Shown here: piece by piece, positions 34,371-43,400 of the stretch | Layout of the letters: every line of letters starts with the position of its first letter | Position numbering within the stretch: position 1 is the stretch's first letter | Assembly: GCA_964605235.1 (NCBI GenBank) | Contig: CAZSBB010000029.1 | Coordinates: 25,131 to 89,130, forward strand | DNA: 64,000 nucleotides | Direction of reading: 5' to 3' | Source of the DNA: CAZSBB01 sp964605235 | GTDB lineage: Bacteria > Planctomycetota > Phycisphaerae > Phycisphaerales > Phycisphaeraceae | Notes under the pieces: generated by a model | Databases searched by the model: none | What the model was told of the DNA's origin: nothing | The model's input: the letters and a program-made list of their open reading frames with translations, nothing else | Translations under genes and position numbers: made by a program

Positions 34371-36923
34371 TCACCGCGGCATATCCGCCTCCACCACTTC
34401 GCGCGGCAGCAGCAACTCATCCACGCTGCGCGCCAAACTCGGCGGCACCGTCAGCAGCCGCCGCGCGCCGCTGCATTTCACGAACGCCCACACCTGCCCG
34501 TCCTGCCCCGCCGACACAGGAATGTCGAAGAACCCCGCCCCGCTCATGCTGGTGAAGTTGAAGCGCTCCTGCCCGGCGCCGTCGATCACTTTGCCCGATG
34601 GGTGGCCGCAATACCCCGCCACGCGCTGCGTGCCGCGCGGCACGTAGAAGCACAGCGTCCACGCCAACGGATAACTGATCGTCGCACCGGCATCGCTGAT
34701 GAAGGTCAGCGGCAGCCCCGGTTCCCACAGCACATTGGTGCGATCCCCGCCATCGGACAGGTCGATGCGGTGCAGCCCCGCTTCCCGCGCAGTCAGCTTC
34801 ACCTGCCGCGGCTCCCCATCCGGCGGAACCCGCGCCTCATCCAGCAGCGTGTCGTCGGCTTCGCTGGCGGGATACAAGCCGATGCGCACGTCGCCGCGGT
34901 CGCGGTAATGCTTGATGAGCCCGCCGGTGACGGTCAGTTCCAGCGGCTGCGCAGGCGACGCAACCCACACGTAAAACTGCTGGCGATTCTGCGTCCCGCC
35001 GCCAAAGGCGCCCAGCTCGATGGGCGCGGTGAGCTTGAGCGGCGTCGCGGGCGTCAGGTCCAGGCTGTAGGTCCGGGGAGTGAAGTTGAACAGCGGATTA
35101 TTGGCGATCCCCTCCCGCGTCCACTGCTGCACTTCCGCAGCGGAGACCGGCGTGGCGTCGTACCAGGGATTCTCCGTGATCTTCACCCGGTAACTCACCT
35201 CGTCCGGCTGGGTCACCCGGCGGTCGATCCGATGCAACTGCCGATGAATCTCCCGGCTGTGCACCATCAGATAGCTGCGGATGCGCAGCACAAAGCGCAT
35301 GAAGGTCTCAAACGCCGCCTGCCGGGCTTCGCCGTCGGCGGTGGTGTAGTCCTGGTACAGCTCCACGTAACGGGTGTAGATCAACAGGTCGGTCAGCCGG
35401 GCGCGCACGGCGTCATCGCTGGTCAGGCGCCAGGCGTCATCCAGATGGCGATACATCCGCCCCACCAGGTCGCGTGACATCAGCGGACGGTTGTCGCCGT
35501 CGATCAGGTCGTAGAACGCCCGCATCGGCGCGGCACAATCAGGAAAGCAATCGGTGATGAACTGCGTGAACAGCGCATCGGTCTGGGCCGTCGCGTCGAC
35601 ATCCCACAAGCAACGTGCGACGTTGAAATAGCCGAAGCCGGCGGGCCCCCAGTTGCCTTCCGCTTCGCCCACAAACAACCGGACGCCGGCGTCGCGCAGC
35701 AGGGGCAGCGTCTGCCGGGCGTAGCTGCGTCGCGTCGCTCGACCGGTGCCGGGGCGGTCCCACGACCACTGCACCACGCCCAGGTATTCATAGGTTCCGA
35801 GCATGTGCCCGCGCTCACCCCACATTTTCAGCAGCTCTTCAAAGCGATACCCGCCGCGCAGATAACCATTGGCGACCGTCACCACCACACGCGGGTCCAC
35901 CTGCACCCGCGGCGGGGGCGAATGCTCGCCATAGGCGAGGATGGCGACGAAGCGCGGCGCGGCGGCATCCGTGTTGACCGCCTGCGCCACCTGCGACGCC
36001 AGCGTGTAGGCGCGATCGCTGGGCGAACCCATGGCTGCGCAGGCGTCACATTCGCACCAGCCGCCGCCGTCGGACGGTTCCATCGGCACGCCATCGGTAT
36101 GCGGGTAGCGGGTGAACCAGCCTTTGGCCCAGTCGATCACCAGCGCCCGCAGGTCGGGATTGCTGATGCAGAACTTGTTGCCCTCGCGCTGGCGCGGCAC
36201 GCGCGCGCCTTTGATCAGCGCCAGGTATTCGGGATGCTCGTCAAAAAGCTTTTGCTGTTCGTGCACGATGCGGTCATAGATGTGGCCGGTGGCGAGGTGG
36301 AAGCCGCGCCCCAGCCGGTTGCGGCGCTGCCATTGCAGGACCGGCTCCTTGTCGTAGTCGAAGTAACCCCCGCCGGGCCAGATGGTGCGATCGAGGAAGC
36401 TGGGGCGCTGCACTTCATCCAGGTCTAGTTGCAGCGTTGTGTGCGTCGGCACGATTTCCCAGCGTGAACCGGGCAGGTACTGGCGATGTCCCAGGCGATA
36501 CAGCACATCCCACACGGCATGCGGCGCCGCCTGCTCGGTGGCGCCGATGAGCCACAGGCCGTGGGCGTCGGTGCGCAGGAGGTATTCCTCGCGCCGGCGC
36601 GGGTCCTGGCTGTCGAGTTGGTCAGCGCCCACCGCGCCGGCGGGCGTCCGCCACTGTCCCACCACCCCCAGCCGGATCGCCGGGGCGGCGACCTGCTCCC
36701 CCGCGCTGGTGGACAGAGCAAACGTCGCCCCACTGAGTTTTCCCAGCATTTCCGCCAGTTCGCGTGCGGCTTGGCGCAAGGCGGGGCTGGCGTCGGCGGT
36801 CACCACGACCTGCATGCGCGCCTGCCCTGCGCCCGCCAGTTCCAGCGGCGCAGCGTGCAGGGGCACAACCAACGACAAACTCAGGACAAAGGACAGCCAC
36901 CAACCGCAGCGGTTGTTGCTCAT
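34371..36923 (-). CDS. Secreted DUF4838 protein (glycosidase-like)
   Basis: 850 aa. A signal peptide is clear (GWWLSFVLSLSLVVPLHA). Residues ~35-125 resemble the alpha-glucuronidase/GH20b N-terminal helper domain (SPALRQAARELAEMLGKLSG, LGVVGQW). DUF4838 follows, with GRGFHLATGHIYDRI, CISNPDLRALVIDWA and the cluster EPSDGGGWCECDACAAM. The last ~250 residues look like a carbohydrate-binding-type beta domain. Such proteins are exported and thought to act on polysaccharides; the reaction is unknown. It starts 25 nt after the LacI regulator gene, in the same direction, so the regulator probably controls it. Confidence 0.85.
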   Translation of the reverse strand: MSNNRCGWWLSFVLSLSLVVPLHAAPLELAGAGQARMQVVVTADASPALRQAARELAEMLGKLSGATFALSTSAGEQVAAPAIRLGVVGQWRTPAGAVGADQLDSQDPRRREEYLLRTDAHGLWLIGATEQAAPHAVWDVLYRLGHRQYLPGSRWEIVPTHTTLQLDLDEVQRPSFLDRTIWPGGGYFDYDKEPVLQWQRRNRLGRGFHLATGHIYDRIVHEQQKLFDEHPEYLALIKGARVPRQREGNKFCISNPDLRALVIDWAKGWFTRYPHTDGVPMEPSDGGGWCECDACAAMGSPSDRAYTLASQVAQAVNTDAAAPRFVAILAYGEHSPPPRVQVDPRVVVTVANGYLRGGYRFEELLKMWGERGHMLGTYEYLGVVQWSWDRPGTGRATRRSYARQTLPLLRDAGVRLFVGEAEGNWGPAGFGYFNVARCLWDVDATAQTDALFTQFITDCFPDCAAPMRAFYDLIDGDNRPLMSRDLVGRMYRHLDDAWRLTSDDAVRARLTDLLIYTRYVELYQDYTTADGEARQAAFETFMRFVLRIRSYLMVHSREIHRQLHRIDRRVTQPDEVSYRVKITENPWYDATPVSAAEVQQWTREGIANNPLFNFTPRTYSLDLTPATPLKLTAPIELGAFGGGTQNRQQFYVWVASPAQPLELTVTGGLIKHYRDRGDVRIGLYPASEADDTLLDEARVPPDGEPRQVKLTAREAGLHRIDLSDGGDRTNVLWEPGLPLTFISDAGATISYPLAWTLCFYVPRGTQRVAGYCGHPSGKVIDGAGQERFNFTSMSGAGFFDIPVSAGQDGQVWAFVKCSGARRLLTVPPSLARSVDELLLPREVVEADMPR

Positions 36924-36948
36924 GATCGGATTCCTCAGGCAGGTCGAA

Positions 36949-38013
36949 CTACATCACGCGCCCATCGCCGCCGGCGGATGGACGCCAGGTGAAACTCATC
37001 GCCACGGTTTCATGGCGCGGCGGGAGATCGCGTTTGCGCAAGCGTTCGAACAACCATTGCTCGGCGAGGTTCGATACCTGTTCGTCATAGCGCGCGACGC
37101 TCGCCAGCGGCGGGTCCAGATGGGCCGCCACCGGCACGTCGTTGAAGCCCACCACCGCCACCCGCTGGGGCACGCTCAACTTCACTTTGCGCAGCCAGTG
37201 CAGCAAGGCCGCCGCCTGATCGTCATCGGTGCAGACCACCGCATCGAAAGGAAAGTCCTTGCCTTTGCCATGCTGGCGCGCCAGTTCGTCCGCCACCTGG
37301 TCGACGTAGGTGGTGTCGTCGAAATCGAAGGGTTCGAGCACCAGCGGGCCCGGGTTGGTCAGGCCGTGTTCGTGCAGACGCTGGCGCAGGGCGTTGATCT
37401 TCAGTTCGTTGGCGTTGCCCACCGTGAGAATGCCCACGTGGCGCCGGCCGGTGCCCACCAGGTGGTCGGCGATCTCGCGCATCGCCTGCTGCCGATCGTG
37501 GTGAATCAGGTCGAACCGCACTTTCTCCCGGCGCGGCGACACCAGCACCGCGGCGGAGAACTCGCCGAGCACCTCGACCACACGGGGATCGTCAAGCACA
37601 TTGCCGCCGGTGTAGAAGATCAGGCCGTCCACCTTGCGCTGGAGCAGGTCCAGCAAAGCGCGATGGCTGAAATCGCGGTCGCGCAGGTGGTCGGTCATGT
37701 GCGCGACATAGCCCCGTCGCGCCAGCCGGCGCAGCAGTTGGTAAGCGATGGCGGCGTTGGAGGGCGATCCGCCCAGCGGCCAGAGCATGCCGATGGATTT
37801 GGTCGAGCCGCCGCTTAACCCACGCGCCAGATAGTTCGGGACATAGTTGAGCTGCTTGGCGGCATCCATGACCCGCTGCTGGGTGTCGCGGTTGATGCGC
37901 AGGTCGTCGCCCCGGCGGTTGAGCACCAGGCTGACCGTCGAAGGGCTGACCCCCGCCAGTTGAGCGATCTGGCTGGTGGTGACCTTGGCGCGGGAACTGC
38001 TGGAACGCGTCAT
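36949..38013 (-). CDS. LacI-family transcriptional regulator
   Basis: 354 aa. The N-terminal DNA-binding domain is classical: TTSQIAQLAGVSPSTVSLVL with NRRGDDLRINRDT and the hinge LNYVPNYLARGLSG. The periplasmic-binding-protein-like sensor contains VDGLIFYTGG, VSPRREKV, GRRHVGILTVGNAN and DAVVCTDDDQAAALL. It likely senses a sugar from the polysaccharide handled by the neighbouring exported proteins. It precedes DUF4838 by 25 nt and diverges from a sialate O-acetylesterase, with a palindromic site between the two. Confidence 0.9.
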   Translation of the reverse strand: MTRSSSSRAKVTTSQIAQLAGVSPSTVSLVLNRRGDDLRINRDTQQRVMDAAKQLNYVPNYLARGLSGGSTKSIGMLWPLGGSPSNAAIAYQLLRRLARRGYVAHMTDHLRDRDFSHRALLDLLQRKVDGLIFYTGGNVLDDPRVVEVLGEFSAAVLVSPRREKVRFDLIHHDRQQAMREIADHLVGTGRRHVGILTVGNANELKINALRQRLHEHGLTNPGPLVLEPFDFDDTTYVDQVADELARQHGKGKDFPFDAVVCTDDDQAAALLHWLRKVKLSVPQRVAVVGFNDVPVAAHLDPPLASVARYDEQVSNLAEQWLFERLRKRDLPPRHETVAMSFTWRPSAGGDGRVM

Positions 38014-38021
38014 AATTCGAT

Positions 38022-38037
38022 GCTAAACCGTATTAGC
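38022..38037. promoter_or_regulatory. Candidate LacI-type operator
   Basis: A 16-bp imperfect palindrome with a central CG step, GCTAAACC-GTATTAGC (6 of 8 positions symmetric), 9 nt upstream of the LacI start and between divergent genes. The central CpG is characteristic of LacI/GalR operators. Confidence 0.55.
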
Positions 38038-38167
38038 TTAGATGTCAAGCTCATGTCGGCGTCGAGCGCCGCGAGGGTCGCGCCGCGACAGGATCAATGA
38101 CCGGCTTGCCGCGCGTGGACACATGATAGACACTGACGGACTACTCTCGCCACCTCAGGAGCCATAC

Positions 38168-39850
38168 ATGATTCGCCCGCATTGCCGTGGTCGTCGACTG
38201 AGCTTCGCAGGGACCGTTGGGTTGCTGGTGTTGCTGCTGACGTCGTTGGCGCACGCCAAGCTGACGCTGGCGCCGCTGTTCACCGACGGCATGGTGCTCC
38301 AGCAGCAGAAGCCGGTGATCGTCTGGGGTCAGGCGGACGCCGGGGCGACGGTGACGGTGAAGCTCGCGAGCGACAGCGCGACCGCCACCGCCGACGCCCA
38401 GGGCAACTGGCAGGTGAAGCTGCCGGCGCGCAGCGCCAGCGCGGAGGCGGTGCAGTTGGAAGTGACCGCCGGGAGCGACAGCGTGACCCGGCAGGATGTG
38501 CTGGTCGGTGAAGTCTGGTTGTGCTCCGGGCAATCGAACATGCAATGGGCGGTCGCTTCCAGCAATGATGCCCAGAACGTGCTGGCGAACGCGAACGATA
38601 CGCTGCTGCGGCTGTTCCATGTGTCGAACACCACCGCGGTCGAGCCACAGTTTTCCGTCGGCGGGCACTGGCGTGCCGCCAGCGCCGAATCGGCGCAGCG
38701 TTTCAGCGCGGTGGCGTACTTCCTGGGGGTGAATCTCCGCCGCGAGCTGAACGTGCCGGTGGGCATCATCGCCAGCAGTTGGGGCGGCACGCCGATTGAG
38801 GCCTGGACCGATCCCGCCTTGATGGCAGCCAATGAAATCACCGCGCCGATCCTCGCGCGTTGGGAGAAGGAGTTGCCCGAGTTCCCCCAGCGCAAGGCGC
38901 AACACGACCAGGCCATGGCGCAGTACAAGCTGGATCTGGAAGCCTTCAAGCAGCGCGAGGAAGCGCGCAAACAGAAGGCGGCAGCGGCAAGCGCCCCGGC
39001 ATCGGCGGATGTGGCGCTGGAGGAAGCGGGCCAGGCCAAGCCCGCGCCCGCCGAAGCAGAAAAGCCGCCCGTAGCTCCGCGGTTGACCTCCTACGCCCCG
39101 CAAAGCCCCCACCGTCCCGGCAATCTGTACCACGCCATGATCCATCCGCTGGCGCCCTACAGCCTGCGCGGCTTCACCTGGTATCAGGGCGAATCCAACG
39201 CCACCCGCGCTTTCCAATACCGCACCCTGCTGCCCATGATGATCGCCAACTGGCGCACGCGCTGGCAGGACGACGGCCTGCACTTCGGCATCGTGCAGCT
39301 AGCGAATTTCCGGGCGCCCAGCGCTCAGCCGGAAGATGCGCAGTGGGCGCACCTCCGCGATGCGCAATTGCACACCCGCATGACCGTGCCCCACACCGGG
39401 CTGGCGCTGGCGATCGACATCGGCGACGCCAAGGACATCCATCCCCGCAACAAGCAGGAAGTCGGCCGGCGCCTGGCGCTGTGGGCCCAGCAGACCGTCT
39501 ATGGCCAAGCCATCGTGGGCCAAAGCCCCCTCTATGAAAGCATGACGGTCAAAGACGGCAAGGCCATCGTCACCTTCACCGAGGTTGGCGCGGGGCTGCA
39601 GGTGCGCGGGCAAGGCGAATTGCAGGAGTTCCTCCTCGCTGGCGAAGACCGCAAATGGGTTCGCGCCCAGGCGAAAGTGATCGCCCCCAACCAGGTGGAA
39701 GTGTGGTCCGAGCAGGTGCCTCAGCCCGTCGCGGTGCGTTATGCCTGGGCCACCAACCCCGATCAAGCCAATCTGGTCAACAGCGCCGACCTGCCCGCCA
39801 GCCCGTTCCGCAGCGACGACTGGCCCGGACCGACCGACAACAATCGCTGA
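38168..39850 (+). CDS. Sialate O-acetylesterase (SGNH fold)
   Basis: 560 aa. A signal peptide (RLSFAGTVGLLVLLLTSLAHA) is followed by a beta-sandwich and the SGNH esterase domain: block I VWLCSGQSNMQWAV with the nucleophile Ser, GIIASSWGGTPIEAW, TWYQGESNA and a final DIHPRNKQEVG with the catalytic Asp and His. It would remove acetyl groups from sialic acids or other glycans outside the cytoplasm. Inside the domain, an Ala/Glu/Lys-rich stretch of about 60 residues (QREEARKQKAAAASAP and on) interrupts the fold and is likely a disordered or coiled insertion. CAGGAG precedes the ATG. Confidence 0.9.
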   Translation: MIRPHCRGRRLSFAGTVGLLVLLLTSLAHAKLTLAPLFTDGMVLQQQKPVIVWGQADAGATVTVKLASDSATATADAQGNWQVKLPARSASAEAVQLEVTAGSDSVTRQDVLVGEVWLCSGQSNMQWAVASSNDAQNVLANANDTLLRLFHVSNTTAVEPQFSVGGHWRAASAESAQRFSAVAYFLGVNLRRELNVPVGIIASSWGGTPIEAWTDPALMAANEITAPILARWEKELPEFPQRKAQHDQAMAQYKLDLEAFKQREEARKQKAAAASAPASADVALEEAGQAKPAPAEAEKPPVAPRLTSYAPQSPHRPGNLYHAMIHPLAPYSLRGFTWYQGESNATRAFQYRTLLPMMIANWRTRWQDDGLHFGIVQLANFRAPSAQPEDAQWAHLRDAQLHTRMTVPHTGLALAIDIGDAKDIHPRNKQEVGRRLALWAQQTVYGQAIVGQSPLYESMTVKDGKAIVTFTEVGAGLQVRGQGELQEFLLAGEDRKWVRAQAKVIAPNQVEVWSEQVPQPVAVRYAWATNPDQANLVNSADLPASPFRSDDWPGPTDNNR

Positions 39851-39865
39851 TCCTCCGGCTGACCG

Positions 39866-40963
39866 TCACGCTCCTACGTACCGCGCATACACCGCGCGGG
39901 CGAGCGTGGGATCGTCCGTGCCCTGCACCAGCGCCCGGCCATCGCGGAAGATGGTCAGTTGATACGTCTGTCCGCGCTCGGTGATGCTTGCACGCAGCAG
40001 AAACGCATTGCGCTGCACCGGGCCGTGCGCAGCCAAGCGCTGCGCCAGTTGCTCGAAGTCCACGCCACCTGCAACCGCCTCCCCCGCGCGGCCGGGCAGC
40101 AACTGGACGGTGTTGCGGCCGCAGAGCGTGGTGGTGCGACTGACCGCCTGACCAGCCAGAAATTCAAACTGTCGCCGGCCGCAACAGGGACAATCCGCCC
40201 GCAGCGCGCCGCCGACATCCACCTGCCGCAGCGCGTTGTCCCACAGGTCAATCGTCAGCAGACTGCGGCGGACCGCGGCATATTCGCCCAGCAGAATCTT
40301 GAGCGCTTCGGCGGCCTGCACGCTGCCGATCACCGCCACCGCTGGCCCCAGCACGCCGGCGGTGTCACAGGTCGCCGCGCTGCCGGCGGGCGGCGGAGCG
40401 TCAAACAGACAGCGCAGGCAAGGCGTCGCGCCCCCCTGCTGTTCCCATGCCGCTGTCCCCTCCGCCGAGCGCGGCAAAACCGCCACCGTCATGCCATGCG
40501 TGGCGACCGCTCCGCCATACACATAGGGAATGCCGCGCTGCACCGCGAAGTCGTTGATCACGAAGCGCGTTTCAAAATTGTCCAGCCCATCGACGATGAC
40601 ATCCACATCCCCCCCCAGGTCGGCGATGCTCGCCGCGTTGACGTCGGCGATGTGGGCTTCGATGGTGATGGCGCTGTTGACCTGCGTCAGCCGCAGCCGC
40701 GCCGCTTCGGCTTTGGGCACGCCGGCGGCCACGTCGGCTTCGGTGTACAGCGTCTGCCGCTGCAGGTTGGTCAGTTCCACGAAGTCACGGTCCACCAGCT
40801 TCAGTCGGCCCACGCCGGCGCGGGCGAGTTGATCCGCCAGTGTCGAGCCCAGCGCCCCACAGCCGACCACCAGCGCCGTAGCGGCATGCAGCCGCGCTTG
40901 TCCGGCAGAACCCACCGCGGGCAGCAGCATTTGCCGGTGATAGCGGGCGAAATCGGCGTCCAT
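39866..40963 (-). CDS. ThiF/MoeB-type E1-like adenylyltransferase
   Basis: 365 aa. The adenylation domain has VVGCGALGSTLADQLARAGV (nucleotide loop), LVDRDFVELTNLQRQTLY (Arg/Asn/Gln contacts), and zinc-site Cys pairs CLRC and CPCC. The ~100 C-terminal residues lack a rhodanese domain and form a small extra module (FLLRASITERGQTYQLTIF). It would adenylate the C-terminus of a ubiquitin-like carrier such as ThiS or MoaD for sulfur transfer, but none is encoded nearby. An ATG at 40993 is an alternative start. Confidence 0.85.
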   Translation of the reverse strand: MDADFARYHRQMLLPAVGSAGQARLHAATALVVGCGALGSTLADQLARAGVGRLKLVDRDFVELTNLQRQTLYTEADVAAGVPKAEAARLRLTQVNSAITIEAHIADVNAASIADLGGDVDVIVDGLDNFETRFVINDFAVQRGIPYVYGGAVATHGMTVAVLPRSAEGTAAWEQQGGATPCLRCLFDAPPPAGSAATCDTAGVLGPAVAVIGSVQAAEALKILLGEYAAVRRSLLTIDLWDNALRQVDVGGALRADCPCCGRRQFEFLAGQAVSRTTTLCGRNTVQLLPGRAGEAVAGGVDFEQLAQRLAAHGPVQRNAFLLRASITERGQTYQLTIFRDGRALVQGTDDPTLARAVYARYVGA

Positions 40964-41007
40964 GAGCGCTTTCCAGTGCAGGGAAAGCGCCATTGTACGC
41001 GGTGAGC

Positions 41008-42144
41008 TTACGCCGGCTCGCGCGGCGGGCCTTCCCTGGCGGGGTCATAGTTCCACATGGTTTCCATCACCGTGCGCACACTGGAGAGCAAGGTGCCATC
41101 GTTGACCGAGCCGGCGGTCGCCACCACCAGGCCGCGGGTTTCGCGGGCTTCCCACAGGTCGCGTTTGATTTCATAAATGATGCGCGCGGTTTGATTGCGC
41201 ATCATGGTGAAGGGCGCGATGGTGCCTTCAACCACCGCCCGGGGCATATGCCGGCGAATGTCGGCAAAACGCACGTTGGGGCCGAAGTTCACCCGGTTCA
41301 TTCCGGTCTGCGCCAGCAGCGGCAGCAGATGGCCCATGTCCGAATCCGAGTGCTGGTAGCGCGGATGCGTCGGCTCGGGGGCGAAGCGCTCGTACATCGC
41401 CTGCAGGATGGGCTGAGCGAAGAACGCGTACATGTCCGGAGTCAGCAACGCGCAGTTGTCGTCGGCAAAACTGAAACCCGGCCGGCGCAAATCCGGCGCG
41501 GTGCGCTGCTGACAGATTGCAAAATAACGCAGCATGGTCTGGAGCAGCACATCCCGGAACCGGGCGGCCAGCTCCGGCTCATCCATGATGAGAAAGAGCA
41601 GGTTTTCCGTGCCGTAAATGCTCGTCGCCAGCGTCACCGGCCCACGCTGATGGCGCGGCAGCGTCGGGCGAAGGCCATGACGCTCATACACTTCCTTGCA
41701 GCGGGCGTCCCAGTCGTCCGGGAACATCGCCGCCTCGATATCCAACTTCTCCACGCGATCCAGCAAGGCAGACAACTCCGCAGGGGTGTGCGCCGCTTCG
41801 AGCAACCACCAGCTTTCGCTCTGCCAGACGTAGGGACATTCGAACAACTGTCCCAGGAGCTTAAGGCTCGGCAACTTGCGGGTGGGATCGAAAGCTTCCT
41901 CACTGACCCAGTGCCGGCCGATGATTTCATCCGCTCGACGGTTGTATTCGCGCACGCAGCGGACGGCGAAGTCATAGTCCTCGTGAATGCGCTTGAGGTC
42001 GGATTCCAAACCCAGTTCGGCGAAGATGGCGTCCACGCCGATGCCCATCCCCAGCGCGGGGCGCTTAATCTCCGGGCTGAAGGGTTGCGCCAGCGCGAAA
42101 GCGTTGTCCTGCCAGAACTGTTTGAGATCCAGGGGACGTGACAT
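41008..42144 (-). CDS. UroD-like protein 1 of 3
   Basis: 378 aa, COG0407-like fold. The order of blocks fits the uroporphyrinogen decarboxylase/corrinoid-methyltransferase superfamily, but the zinc motif H-x-C is missing, with QHSDSDMGHLLPLL in the position where it is expected. The family conserved tail GLVVATAGSVNDGT is present. It follows UroD-like protein 2 with a gap of 2 nt, so the two are coupled. The reaction is unknown; a methyl-transfer role or another use of the barrel is possible. Not a heme-biosynthesis HemE. Confidence 0.8.
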   Translation of the reverse strand: MSRPLDLKQFWQDNAFALAQPFSPEIKRPALGMGIGVDAIFAELGLESDLKRIHEDYDFAVRCVREYNRRADEIIGRHWVSEEAFDPTRKLPSLKLLGQLFECPYVWQSESWWLLEAAHTPAELSALLDRVEKLDIEAAMFPDDWDARCKEVYERHGLRPTLPRHQRGPVTLATSIYGTENLLFLIMDEPELAARFRDVLLQTMLRYFAICQQRTAPDLRRPGFSFADDNCALLTPDMYAFFAQPILQAMYERFAPEPTHPRYQHSDSDMGHLLPLLAQTGMNRVNFGPNVRFADIRRHMPRAVVEGTIAPFTMMRNQTARIIYEIKRDLWEARETRGLVVATAGSVNDGTLLSSVRTVMETMWNYDPAREGPPREPA

Positions 42145-42146
42145 GG

Positions 42147-43295
42147 TTACTCCTTGTACCGGCCGAATTCCAGACAGGCTTCATACATCGCCTGCAGATT
42201 GGCATCGGGGCAGCATGGGGGCAGGTTGTTGCCTTCGCGGAGCATGAACCGTCCGCCGCGCATGACGCCGCTTTGCATGATGTCGCGGGTGCGCCGGTAA
42301 ACCTGATCGGCGCTGCCGTGCAGCAGGAGGTCGATTTCCGTGCCGCCTTGAATGGCGACATCGGGCCCCAGCCCACGGCGCAGTTGGCCATGATCGACGG
42401 GGAAGCCGGTGTCGAAGGCTTCGACTTTCAGTTCATCCCGGATGGTGGGAAAGAGATGAGTCGCCCGGCCGCACATGTGCATGGCGCGGACGCCCTCGGT
42501 AGCGCCGGTGTCGAACAGCCGACGGTGCCAGGGCAGGATCATTTCGCGATAGGTGTCCACCCCGATCATCTGGCAGCAGTCATCCGCCAGCCACGCCGGC
42601 AGGGGAAAGTCCGCGCCGTAAAGCTCACGGAAAGCGCGACGGCGATGGACCACCGCTTCACTGACGAAGCGCAGCAGGCGCTGGGCGTAGTCGTCCTCAT
42701 CGAGCAGTTCCAGCAGGAAGCCCCCGCCGCGCAGGTTGCAGGCGACGGTCAGCGGCCCATCGGTGCCAATCGGGGCGAAGGGCGAGATTTTCACCGGGCG
42801 CCCTTCAAACCGCAGGTCTTTGGCGATGCGCTTGAGTTCCTCAGTGAAGGCGAGGTACTTCCTGATGAACGGCAACTCCAGCGGGCGGGTGATGTCCACC
42901 TGGAAGATGCGCTCGCGGTCGTCATCAGGAATGGCTGGAACCGTGTCGGGCACCTGTCCGGGATCGTAGTGCACCTGCGCGCCCAGACAGGCGGCGTCGT
43001 ACACGTTGTAGACTCGCGTGCCGGATTCCCAAACCTCCGGCAGCGCGGTCTGGTTGTCGCAGAACCGGTTCAGGTGCGTACGGACATAGAGCTGGAAATT
43101 CAGGTCCACCATCAGATGGGTGTAAGGATCTTCCGCCGCTTGTTCGAAGGTGTAGCCCTGCACATTCCAGCGCGGGTCCAGCAGATAGAGCCGGGCGTTG
43201 CCGATGAGGGTCATGGGCACGCGCGTGGGCTGGTGGGCGTGGTAGGCGTCCCACACGGCTTGCTTTTCGACATCGGTTGGAATGGTCAATGGCAT
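42147..43295 (-). CDS. UroD-like protein 2 of 3, with HxCG motif
   Basis: 382 aa. Same superfamily as its neighbours. It keeps the zinc ligand motif of corrinoid-dependent methyltransferases in AMHMCGRATHLFPTI (H-x-C-G) followed by VEAFDTGFPVDHGQLRRGLG and IQGGTEIDLLLHG. This makes it the best candidate of the three for methyl-transfer chemistry. GGGAG lies about 10 nt before the ATG at 43295. No corrinoid-binding protein is encoded next to it. Confidence 0.82.
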   Translation of the reverse strand: MPLTIPTDVEKQAVWDAYHAHQPTRVPMTLIGNARLYLLDPRWNVQGYTFEQAAEDPYTHLMVDLNFQLYVRTHLNRFCDNQTALPEVWESGTRVYNVYDAACLGAQVHYDPGQVPDTVPAIPDDDRERIFQVDITRPLELPFIRKYLAFTEELKRIAKDLRFEGRPVKISPFAPIGTDGPLTVACNLRGGGFLLELLDEDDYAQRLLRFVSEAVVHRRRAFRELYGADFPLPAWLADDCCQMIGVDTYREMILPWHRRLFDTGATEGVRAMHMCGRATHLFPTIRDELKVEAFDTGFPVDHGQLRRGLGPDVAIQGGTEIDLLLHGSADQVYRRTRDIMQSGVMRGGRFMLREGNNLPPCCPDANLQAMYEACLEFGRYKE

Positions 43296-43400
43296 GGATG
43301 AACTCCCTGTCAGGGCGCGGCCACACGCCAAGGCGCGGCCGCGAACCCGAAGGGGATCCAGCGTGCGGTCGAACCTTCGACCCACGCTGCGGCCGCCGGT

